This document shows, piece after piece, positions 11,938 to 21,314 of a DNA stretch of 64,000 bases (its first letter is position 1; each line of letters opens with the position of its first letter). Under the pieces are notes generated by a model. The model searched no databases, was not told where the DNA came from, and saw nothing but the letters and a program-made list of their open reading frames with translations. Both the position numbers and the translations under genes were made by a program. This stretch comes from Trichosporon coremiiforme (Eukaryota > Basidiomycota > Tremellomycetes > Trichosporonales > Trichosporonaceae). The stretch is taken from positions 742,570 to 806,569 of the forward strand of contig BCJJ01000001.1 of the NCBI GenBank assembly GCA_039545355.1, read 5' to 3'.

Positions 11938-14900
11938 ATGAAGTTCATGATTGACGACCTTCCGGTCCTCTTCCCGTATGAGAGGTGAGCTTGAGATATG
12001 AGTCGATAGCTGACCGCAGGTTGTATCCGGGTAAGTCTGCCTTCATCGTAACCTTATGCTCTCGGGCTCTTCGGCCTGCCTGCTGTCCGAAAGCTGTATC
12101 CATTGCCAGCAACTGCGGGTACAACGGGGGCGCAGACGGTTTGGCCAAGAGCTGAGCACAAAGCTACTCGGACGGCGGTGTTTAGCTGACAGGACAGAAC
12201 AGTACAGCTACATGTGCGACCTGAAGAAGACGCTTGATGCGGGGGTGGGCTTTGGAGAAGGCTGCGAGAGCTGACGACAGGGACACTGTGTACTGGAGAT
12301 GCCGTCCGGAACAGGAAAGACAGTATCCCTCCTCTCGCTGATCATCTCGTACATGCAGGTGAGTCTACTCACCACTACTTCCGGCGTCACAAGCTACCGT
12401 CGGTGTCAACTGAAGCTGACATCAGTTTTACGGAGGCGAAAAGAAGCGCAAGCTTATCTACTGCTCGCGAACAGTGCCAGAGATCGAGAAGGCGCTCGCG
12501 GAGCTGAAGCGGCTGATGGAGTACCGCGAGGACATGGGTGCAAAGGACACTGGATTCCGCGGCCTCGGTTTGACGTCGCGCAAGAACCTATGTCTGAACC
12601 CGGAGGTGAGCTACGGCGTTCCATCATGAGCTGACCTCTAGGTCAACAAAGAGAAGAAGGGCAAGGTTGTCGACTCTCGGTGTCGCGACATGACGAGCTC
12701 GTTTGCGTGCGAGAAGGGCCGCGCCGACCCGGGAAGTGTGCAGCTGTGCTCGTGGCACGAGGAGCTGAACAACTACGAAACGGGCCACCTCATTCCCGAG
12801 GGCGTGTGGACGCTCGACGATGTGAAGAAGTACGGACAGGAGAAGGGCGTGTGCCCGTATTTTACGATCCGAAGAATGGCAAGTTGGCCGAATGGACTGT
12901 AGCTGACTTCAGATGCCCTTCGTCGACGTCATCATCTACTCGTTCCATTACCTGCTTGACCCGAAGGTTGCGGAGCAGGTTTCGGTTGAGCTTAGCAAGG
13001 AGGCGATCGTAGTCTTTGATGAGGCACACAATATCGGTGAGCTGGGCCCTCGGTTGTAGGTAGCTGACATCAGACAATGTGTGCATCGAGTCACTGTCGA
13101 TTGACCTGACGCGGCCAATGCTGGACTCGGCGGCGAGGAGTGTCGCCAAGATCGGGGACAAGATTGACGAGTGAGCTCAATAAGCAGATCGCGTGAGCTG
13201 ACGCCAGGATCAAGAAATTAGATGCCGAGAAGCTGAACGCCGAGTACCAGAAGCTCGTGGACGGGCTGGCGGCGGCGAACGACAGACGGGCAGAGGACGA
13301 TATGCTGTCGAACCCAGTGTTGTCCGAGGACATGATCCAGGAGGCGATCCCAGGCAATATCCGGAAGGCGGAGCACTTCATCGCGTTCCTAAAGCGCTTC
13401 ATCGAGTACCTGAAGACGCGAATGCGGGTGCTGCACGTCGTCGCCGAGACGCCGCAGTCGTTCATGGCGCACCTGAAGGAGATCACGTTCATCGAGAAGC
13501 GGCCGCTGCAGTTCTGCTCGGAACGCCTGACATCGCTGATCCGCACGCTCGAGCTTACGAACCTCGACGAGCACTTTGCGTTGCAGAAGATTGCGAGCTT
13601 CGGTACGCTCGTTGCCACGTACGAGAAGGGCTTCCTCCTCATCCTCGAACCGTACGAGACGGAGCACGCGACAGTGCCGAATCCCATCTTCCATTTCACG
13701 TGAGCTAGCTCTTCGTCCCCTGTAGCTGACAAGTACAGGTGTCTCGACCCGTCACTGGCGATGGCGCCCGTGTTCGAACGCTTCAGCAGCGTCATCATCA
13801 CATCAGGAACCATCTCCCCGCTCGACATGTACCCGAAAATGCTGCAGTTCCAGCCGGTCATCCAAGAGTCGTACCCTATGACGCTGACGCGGAACGCCTT
13901 CTTGCCCATGGTCATCACGCGAGGCAGCGACCAGGTGCCGATCAGCTCGCGCTTCGAGGTGCGAAACGACCCCGCCGTCGTACGTAACTTCGGCTCAATC
14001 CTGATCGACATGGCGAAGACAGTGCCCGACGGCGTCGTCGCATTCTTCCCGTCGTACCTGTACATGGAGTCTATTGTGAGCGCGTGGTACGACATGGGCA
14101 TCCTCAGTGAGGTCTGGAAGCACAAGCTGCTCTTCGTCGAGACGCCGGACGCGATGGAGACGTCGATCGCGCTGAAGAACTACAGAGAGGTGAGTAGTTG
14201 TGTAGCTCCTTCCAGTGAGCTAACGCCAGGCATGCAACAACGGTCGTGGCGCCGTCCTGCTCTCTGTCGCGCGAGGAAAGGTCTCGGAGGGAATCGATTT
14301 CGACCACAACTACGGACGAGCAGTCATCATGTTCGGGTAAGTGACACAGCTCTCTAAATCGCGTCCCCAGCTGACCTCGCAGAATCCCTTACCAGTACAC
14401 GGAGAGTCGTATCCTGAAGGCGCGCCTCGAGTTCCTGCGTGACAACCACAGGATCCGCGAGAACGATTATCTCACTTTCGACGCGATGCGACATGCAGCG
14501 CAGTGCGTCGGGCGAGTACTTCGAGGAAAGACGGACTGGGGTCTAATGGTGTTTGCTGACAAGGTGGGTTTCATTGAAGCTTGGTGTCGGTCGTCGTGAG
14601 CTGACGATCAGCGCTTCGCACGCCAGGACAAGCGAGCCAAGCTCCCCCGCTGGATCAACCAGTACATCACAGACGCGCACAGCAACCTGTCGACGGACAT
14701 GGCGGTCGTGCTCGCGAAGAAGTTCATCCGGAACATCTCGCAGCCGTTCGACCACACACAGACTGGCATCTCGCTCTGGACGCTCGACGATATCGAGGAG
14801 CGCCAGCGCAAGGACCGGGAGGAGGCTGAGCGCGCGGGCGCCATGGTCGACGACGCCTTCGGCCCCAGCATCAGCAACGGGGACAAGGGGCCCGAGGACT

Positions 14901-14965
14901 TGGACATGGAGGGGCACTTTGACATTGACGACGCGGCCCTCGCTGCCGTCGACATGCCGGACTAG
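11938..14965 (+). CDS. RAD3: TFIIH/NER 5'-3' DNA helicase XPD (Rad3)
   Basis: This is the ATP-dependent iron-sulfur helicase of TFIIH, which opens DNA in nucleotide excision repair and supports transcription initiation. Thirteen exons (11938-11984, 12020-12030, 12198-12244, 12281-12358, 12426-12605, 12642-12878, 12913-13036, 13074-13170, 13208-13699, 13739-14189, 14230-14336, 14383-14563, 14612-14965) give 801 aa. It carries Walker A PSGTGKT (about 43-49), cluster cysteines at about 117, 135, 157 and 192, DEAH at 236-239, and motif [18 protein letters not shown]. Spacings match human XPD closely. Exon 2 is only 11 nt and is needed for YERLYPEQYSYM. Intron 6 uses a GC donor. The stop lies 47 bp from the convergent NDUFA6 stop. 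Confidence 0.97.
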
Positions 14966-15012
14966 AGTGGGGATCTATCATGATGCATTTGTTATGGTTT
15001 TTAGTTGTTTGC

Positions 15013-15980
15013 TTAGAACGAGTTGACCTGCTTCGGGTCGTCGCGTCCGGCGTAGAACTTGTCGAGGAACGCCACGGGCTTGGCGGGCTCCTCGTACTTG
15101 CGGAACCAGTGCATGAGGTGGGGCTAGGTGTCAGCTGGCAGCTCGACGTTGTAGAAGCTGGGCCCGGCGAGCAGGGAAGGGACCAGGGCAGGATAGCCTC
15201 GGATTTAGACATCGAGGCAGACATCATGGAGCTGGCGATCCAAAAGCAAGAGCGTCGAACGAGGCGACTTTGTTCGGGTTGAAAAGCGCCGAGGCAACGG
15301 CAAACATCCAGAGGCAGTTCGGCGCCGCGACGTCATGGCTGGCCAAGCGAGGAAGACGAAAGTCAGCCCCCTTCCCACCACGACGTCGCGTCGGCTTGTT
15401 GCCTCTTTCCTCAAAGCGTCCCTCGCGACCGTTGCTTTCCATCACCCATACACAATCGCGCCGTTTCAGAGGTCGAAGTCGAAGTGATATGTCGCTTTTC
15501 GATGGCATGACTCGTCAATGACGAGATGCCCTTCGACGCCCGGGGCATTCGGTTGCTTGCCTTCTGTCGTCCTTCCATCGACTTGTTCAACCTCCCGCAA
15601 TGTCTGCTCCCTGTTCCCGCCTGTAGACCTCTTCGATGGCTCCAGCTCATGACTCGTTCTTGTCTTTCGGAGACTCGAGCCTTGGTACTTACCTCCTGCT
15701 TCCAGCAGTTCATGGTCTCCTGGTACTCCTGCTGGTTCTTGTGGAGGAGAACGTTGATGATGTTGATGTCGTCGATCTTGCGGTTGCGCTCAAAGTCCTG
15801 GCGGATCTTGAGGCGAACGGCCGAGGGGGAGACGTTGAGGGCGTAGAGCGCGCAGATCTCGGGGGCGGACCGGTACCAGGCGCGGTAGGCGCTGATGACG
15901 CGGGTGCGGGCCTCGGCGTGCGTCGTCGAGGCCTGGACGGTGCGCGCGAGGCGGGCGGGGATCGTGGGCGTGATGGCCAT
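15013..15980 (-). CDS. NDUFA6: Complex I accessory subunit NDUFA6/B14 (LYR family)
   Basis: Two exons (15980-15693, 15123-15013) give 132 aa, the usual size for this mitochondrial NADH dehydrogenase subunit of the matrix arm. The N-terminal part contains AYRAWYRSAPEI (about 31-42), the LYR-like motif with Ala in place of Leu. RLKIRQDFERNRKI and QQEYQETMNCWKQE follow. The last exon encodes PHLMHWFRKYEEPAK and GRDDPKQVNSF. The intron is 569 nt, over ten times the local norm, but has a proper GTAAGT donor and GCTGAC-acctag 3' end. Reading on without splicing gives a different tail that does not look conserved. It shares a divergent promoter with PRP3. Confidence 0.88.
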
Positions 15981-16316
15981 TGTGCTGGTGTGGAGAGGTG
16001 AAGTGAGCGCCGAGCTGATGTTGAGCCGTGCAGGTGTGCGGCTGAGCGGAGCTGGGCAGGCGACGGAGCCTGCCTGGGAGACAGCGACCGCCAGCCAGTG
16101 AGCGTCGGAGAATTGGTCGTTCGGGGGAGTGTGGCAGATGCTCCCGTTGCATTAGTCCGTAGACTAATCGTGCCACGCGGAAATACAATTCGCTAATCTG
16201 TATTACAATCACGCCCGCGGGATCAACTCGGTGCCCTCATCACTTGCCACCAGACGTCAGTCAAGCTCGACAACATTTCGGCTCGATCACTGCATCACAC
16301 CACGCCATCCGACACC
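15981..16316. promoter_or_regulatory. Divergent promoter NDUFA6 / PRP3 with ATTAG boxes
   Basis: 336 bp separates the two starts. GCATTAG at 16149-16155, CTAAT at 16164-16168 and GCTAAT at 16192-16197 form a cluster like those in the RPS20/TRM112 and DHTKD1 promoters. No factor is known to me for this element here. Confidence 0.5.
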
Positions 16317-18101
16317 ATGCCGCCCCGCCGAGCAACCGGGCCGCCTGAGGGCCAGCCGCCCGCGAAGAAGCCCGCCATGGACCTGGAGGCGATCAAGGCC
16401 AAGGTCGCGGCGCAGAAGCAGGCGCTACAGGCGCGTCTTGCGAGCGCCAAATCGACCTCGAGCAGTCCGAAACCCGAACTTGGGCCCGCTGCGCCGCCGC
16501 CGTCTGCTGCACCGGCAGCCGCGAACAAGGATGACATCGCCGCGCGCATGGCCGAGGTGCGCGCACGCATCAACGCGAAGAAGGGCCTGCTTGCTGGTGC
16601 CACCGCTGGACCTTCTCGGCCGGACAGCAGGGACAGCCGCGACAGCCGCGACTCGAGGGGAGGATCGGGCAGTGGATCGCCCGTCCCGTCCGCGCCGACA
16701 TCGGTTTCGGGAATTGGGGGTGTTGCTCTCCACCCGCTACTTGCGGGCGACATCGGGCCCTCGGAGCAGAAGGAGAAGAACGAGAAGCGCGCCATGGCGA
16801 ACCGATACAAGACGATGGCGCCCAAGTTCTCTTCTGTGCGCGCGAACGCTGCTGCAGTTGAAGCGGCTGCTCAGCAGGCGGAGAAGAGCGGGGACAAGAC
16901 GAGCGCAGTCATTACGAATCCGTACGCCGCGCCCGCGCTCGATGAGGAGGGACAGGAGCTCAGCGCGGGACCGAGCAAGCGCTCCGGCAGGAAGATGCAG
17001 TTCTCCGCGCCGGGCAAGTACGTCAAGCAAGGAGACCAGCTGCGTAACGAGGCGAAGCTCGAGGCGCTGAAGGCGCGTATCGCGGAGCAGTCGCGTAAGG
17101 CTGGTCTCGACTCTGAGTTTGACGTGCTCGAGCGCTCGCTGCGCCGCCAAGCCCCTCCAGCCGTCGAATGGTGGGACGAGGCGATCCTCCCTGACCCGAC
17201 TTACGACTCGATCCCGTCTGCGCTCGACTACATCGAGACGAACCCGGACTCGCTCGTGACGCACCTGGTCCAGCACCCGATTCCGATCGTCGCCCAGTCT
17301 GACCGGAAACAGGCCGAGCGCGGCCTGATGCTGACGAAGAAGGAGGCGCGCAAGATGCGCCGCCAGCGCCGCCTCGCCGAGCTCGAGGACAAGCGCGACA
17401 AGCAGAAGATGGGCCTGATCCCCCCCGACCCGCCCAAGGTTCGTTTGGCCAACATTGTGAAAGTGCTCGCGAACGAGTCGTCCGCCGATCCGACAAAGAT
17501 CGAGAATCAGGTCCGGAAACAGGTCGCGTTGCGCGCGCTCCGGCACGAGAAGGACAATGCCGCGCGTGCGCTCACGAAGGAGCAGAAGCGGGAGAAGCTC
17601 TACGCCAAGCTCGAGGAGAAGGAGAGGCGGCAGGGACTTGAGGCGAGCGCCTACATTGTGAAACACCTCACGAACCAGCGGCACAAGTTCAAGGTCCGCC
17701 AGACGGCGAAGCAGGACCACCTCACGGGTTGCGTGCTCTTCACGCCTACCTTTTCCATTGTTCTCGTCGAGGGCGTTGCCAAGATGGCGCGCCACTATCA
17801 CCAGCTCATGACGCACCGTATCGACTGGACGGAGCAGCTGCGGCGGCGGGACGAGGAGTCGGACGACTCGGGTTCCGACGCAGAGGGAGAGGACAAGAAG
17901 AAGGAAGACGAGGATGATATCGACCTCAGCGATAACAAGTGCGAGCAGATATGGCACGCCGAGGTGCCCGAGCGGAGCTTTGGAGGGTTCATTGCGCGTC
18001 ACGCCGAGACGGACGCGAGGGGGAAGGACATCCTCGGACCCAAGTATGAGCTGCTGTGGGACCTGGCGAAGCGGTGGACGTTCGAGGGCGAGGACTTCTA
18101 G
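16317..18101 (+). CDS. PRP3: U4/U6 small nuclear ribonucleoprotein Prp3
   Basis: A single exon encodes 594 aa. Prp3 binds U4/U6 snRNA in the tri-snRNP and is needed for spliceosome assembly. The N-terminus is Lys/Ala/Pro-rich and low in complexity. About residues 280-480 form the PRP3 domain: VEWWDEAILPDPTY, then HPIPIVAQSDRKQAERGLML, KKEARKMRRQRRLAELEDKR and MGLIPPDPPKVRLAN. The C-terminal DUF1115-type domain (from about 460) includes CVLFTPTFSIVLVEGVAKM and a closing WDLAKRWTFEGEDF. The lack of introns is unusual beside its intron-rich neighbours. High GC leaves a long open antisense frame (16737-18002), which is a shadow. Confidence 0.96.
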   Translation: MPPRRATGPPEGQPPAKKPAMDLEAIKAKVAAQKQALQARLASAKSTSSSPKPELGPAAPPPSAAPAAANKDDIAARMAEVRARINAKKGLLAGATAGPSRPDSRDSRDSRDSRGGSGSGSPVPSAPTSVSGIGGVALHPLLAGDIGPSEQKEKNEKRAMANRYKTMAPKFSSVRANAAAVEAAAQQAEKSGDKTSAVITNPYAAPALDEEGQELSAGPSKRSGRKMQFSAPGKYVKQGDQLRNEAKLEALKARIAEQSRKAGLDSEFDVLERSLRRQAPPAVEWWDEAILPDPTYDSIPSALDYIETNPDSLVTHLVQHPIPIVAQSDRKQAERGLMLTKKEARKMRRQRRLAELEDKRDKQKMGLIPPDPPKVRLANIVKVLANESSADPTKIENQVRKQVALRALRHEKDNAARALTKEQKREKLYAKLEEKERRQGLEASAYIVKHLTNQRHKFKVRQTAKQDHLTGCVLFTPTFSIVLVEGVAKMARHYHQLMTHRIDWTEQLRRRDEESDDSGSDAEGEDKKKEDEDDIDLSDNKCEQIWHAEVPERSFGGFIARHAETDARGKDILGPKYELLWDLAKRWTFEGEDF

Positions 18102-18375
18102 TTGCCCAGTCTCCTACGGGAGAGCTAGAGATCTGGTGCGACCGCAGGGCTGTGGGTGTAAGGCTGCAGTTTCGGCGTAGCGTCGGCGTAGCGTGCGAGC
18201 TGGACCTCGTAGTCCTAAAATGTCGCTTCGCAGTCAGTGCAGAGAAGGACGCGGACATGGAGGCGGTATAGTCGTGATCATTATGCATGTAATACAACGA
18301 TAGTGGTACAACAGCCGAGTGGGTGTTTGGCCGTAAGATGTTCGCGCCCAGCGCTCAGATTGTACAAAGGATGGC

Positions 18376-19799
18376 TCAGCACTCAAGGCTAACGCCATGC
18401 ACGACGCTGTGGTCGCCCAGCCGTCCCTTGGCCATGTGGAACGCCTCCTTTGCGTCCTTCATGAGCCGCCTGCTGCCGCCGGGGAGGAAGCGCGTGACGG
18501 GGTCGAGCCCGTTGGCCCAGTGCTCGTGCCGTCCCTCATCGTAGATGGCCGGCATGCCGAAGGTAGTCACTGATGTGGGGTGCGGGACGTGGTCCGAGAT
18601 GAGCACGGCCAGCGCGCCGCCCAGCCCGTGCCCTGTCACTTCGACGCTGGGGCAGCGGCCAAACCAGCGCGACCAGCGCGAGCAGGTGGGAAGATGAGAA
18701 ACGAGGGCAGCGTACGCGGACTCAGCGGAGGAGGCCAAGTCGTGGAAAGAAGGGTGAAGGCGGGAGAGGTCGAGTCGCGGTCCATCCTCGGTGTCATCGT
18801 CCTCAGTGTCTTCGGCAAACTCCTCGGAGTCTTCCTCGGTCGACTCGGGTGACTCATACTCGTCCTCAATATAGTCGCCGAAGGTGACCTGGTCGTTGTC
18901 CTCCGTCATGCGCTCGAGGAGCTCGTCAACGTCAATCGAGCCGAGAGACAGCCGGACGCGGTCATCGTGTTCCGTCAGGATCCCTGCAGGTCAGCTTATG
19001 CTCGTTCGTTTGCGAAAAGGTGGGGGAGAGGGAGGGGGGGGGCGCAGATCCATTCCAATGCCGATCGGGTCAGATTCTGAATGCGACGTCGAAGCCAGCC
19101 AAATCCAGACATCCACGCATTCAGAGAAAGGAAGGCTGACTGTATTGCAGACCAACCAACAGGCATCAGTCTGGAATACATTCGCCGGCCGGGCTAAACG
19201 AGGCGACGAAGCGGGGCAGGGTGGGGCCCGCCATGGATTTCAGCCAGATGTCTATTCCAGGTGCCTTGTGCCGAAGAGGCGCCGAGACGAGGTTCCATGG
19301 GCTCCATTGAATCGCGGCTGTACACGGCAGTTTCGGTCCCCGCGGCCCAACATCCTTGCCATCGACTCGAGCCGTCTCCATTCTGCAAACGCATGCAGCT
19401 TCCCCTCAGGTATCGGCTCACTGCATCGCTGCATCGGGTGCAGAATACAGCTGCCGAGCAAGCGAGGAGTGGAGACGGCGGGACGGGTCTCAGATTAAAC
19501 GGGCCCAGGGTGCGGGTCGGCAGACCTGTATACCCGGCCGGAGACAGTTGCCGCCGAAAAGAGCCCTGGGACTCGAATGAAGAGGAGGGAGGGGGGACAC
19601 TCACACTTGACGTCGTCGTCGGCGTGCGCGCGGGCGAGGATACGGCCCTCGACCTGCTCGGAGGGGCAGTAAGAAGATCTGTCGTTAGCTTTCGTGGCGG
19701 AGCGTAAGCTCACTTGATGGAGCGTGCGAGGTCCTCGAGTCGCTGGGGGACCGGGGCCGCGGCGGCAGCAACGGCGGCGAGGAGGAGCGCAGGGAGCAT
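18376..19799 (-). CDS. Secreted class-3-lipase-like protein lacking the catalytic serine
   Basis: Three exons (19799-19714, 19678-19605, 18983-18376) give 255 aa with a signal peptide (MLPALLLAAVAAAAPVP). SSYCPSEQVEGRIL and a very acidic stretch (about 95-125) follow. Next comes a lipase-like part: LHPSFHDLASSAESAYAAL, then VEVTGHGLGGALAVLISD, VTTFGMPAIYDE and DPVTRFLPGG. In class-3 lipases the middle motif is GHSLGGALA; here the nucleophilic Ser is Gly. The FRGT oxyanion strand expected before it was not found, not even inside the 621-nt second intron. Family membership is inferred from order and spacing. It may be a pseudoenzyme, or the large intron may hide an exon I missed. Confidence 0.65.
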
Positions 19800-21314
19800 T
19801 GTTGTTGTCTCCTGTCGTCGTCGGCGTTGCAAGAAATCGAAGGAGTGTGCAAGTGTGTAGAGATGTGTGTGCTCGGGTGTTTGTGGGGATTACAAGAGCA
19901 TGTGGGAAAGTCTTATACGCAACACAAAATGCAACACAGCTTGCAAGCGACCGAGAAGATCGGTGGTGGGTTGTGGATCTGGGCGGTCGGTTCAGGGAGC
20001 CGAGCCTTGCCCAACCGTGCCCAGGCTAGGCCTATCGACCAAAGGGGAAGACAGTTGACATGAAACGGGACGTGAGTTACCCTTAGATTCGCTCACTACC
20101 CGCGCATCTGTGGGCCCGCGTCTGGGCACCGTCTTCGTGGAACGGGGTGTAATACTCAGGACGCTCCCAGGAACTCCAATTCAGACTAAGCGTGCGTGGG
20201 CTAGCGTACGGACTGCAAAGAGCTTTATACGTACTGGCGCTTAATGTCGGTCCACGCGAGGAGCTCGACGGTATGTGCGACATCTGACTTGTCCCATCTT
20301 GTCCAGCCCATGGCCCTGCCTGGCCCGCGGGTGATCCAAGCAAACCAGGTCGCGGGTACGCCGGTCTAAGCATTGGGACAGCACCTGAGCCGTCGGACAA
20401 GCGACGCACAGCGAGTGGATCGCGCGCATCTTACGTGAGGGGCCTCGTAATAGTGCAAGATGCTATTGGACTCCGACCGACCAGACTTGACGAAGGCGGC
20501 AAGTCATTTTAGTCCCGAGACTCATGCAACTCGGGCAAGCGACTCACCTCGCCCCCTCCCGTCGCACCCGTCGCCCCCGTCGACCCCGGAGACCCCGACC
20601 GTCTCCTGTGCACTGGAGCTCTTTGGCACTCTGCGACTCACCGGTGACTCGCAATGCCCGCGCAGAAAGAATAGCTATTGGTAGCGCATTACGGCTCGCA
20701 CGGTGACGCGGGGGGATGCCCCACTTTTTCCGCCCAGCATTCACCTGCATTCAGGCATGCTTCATACAGCAACAGAGCGATTCCTAATGAATGTGCACAC
20801 GCACTTGCTGCTAGACTCCGCTGAGAGTCTGCGAACTCATTGCTTCCCGCTGTGGAGTGCTGACGTATCGCTCCAGCTGTCTGACGTTACCACCCACCAC
20901 ACAGCAGACGTTCCTGACGTAAACTCAACACACAAACACACACTCGAGCTTCCAGTCAAAGTACAGATACATGCTTACAGTGCTCACATGGCTCCCCTGT
21001 CCCTCCCGTTGCATGTCGCATGTCGCACCGCCGCGGCTCCGGTGATGCGCCGCCGACTCGCGATACACATGCCTGCGGACAGCCAGTCGCAGATCGCCGC
21101 TTAAGCTTCGTTCCAGCGCCACGGTATCTGTCGCTGGAATAGTTTATCGCGGATAGTGTTTCCGTTCCAGCGCTTCCAGCGCTTCTCTACCCATTGCGCC
21201 TACTGGTGACTACCAGCTGCCGGGGCACCATCGCTCGTGGGATCTTGGACGCTCCAACAGTAACCAAGTTACCAAACTCTACTCAACTACTACTCTACTC
21301 GCAGCTGTGGTCTA
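19800..21314. other. Intergenic region, nothing recognised
   Basis: 1.5 kb lies between the lipase-like start and the bZIP stop. It contains a small inverted repeat (TTCCAGCG at 21111-21118 with CGCTGGAA at 21132-21139) and no credible gene. Confidence 0.5.

Noticed and set aside
16737..18002. 421-aa minus-strand frame opposite PRP3
   Set aside because: It is an antisense shadow; the plus strand is a clear Prp3, and the minus frame is Leu/Arg/Val-rich, as shadows of GC-rich coding DNA are.
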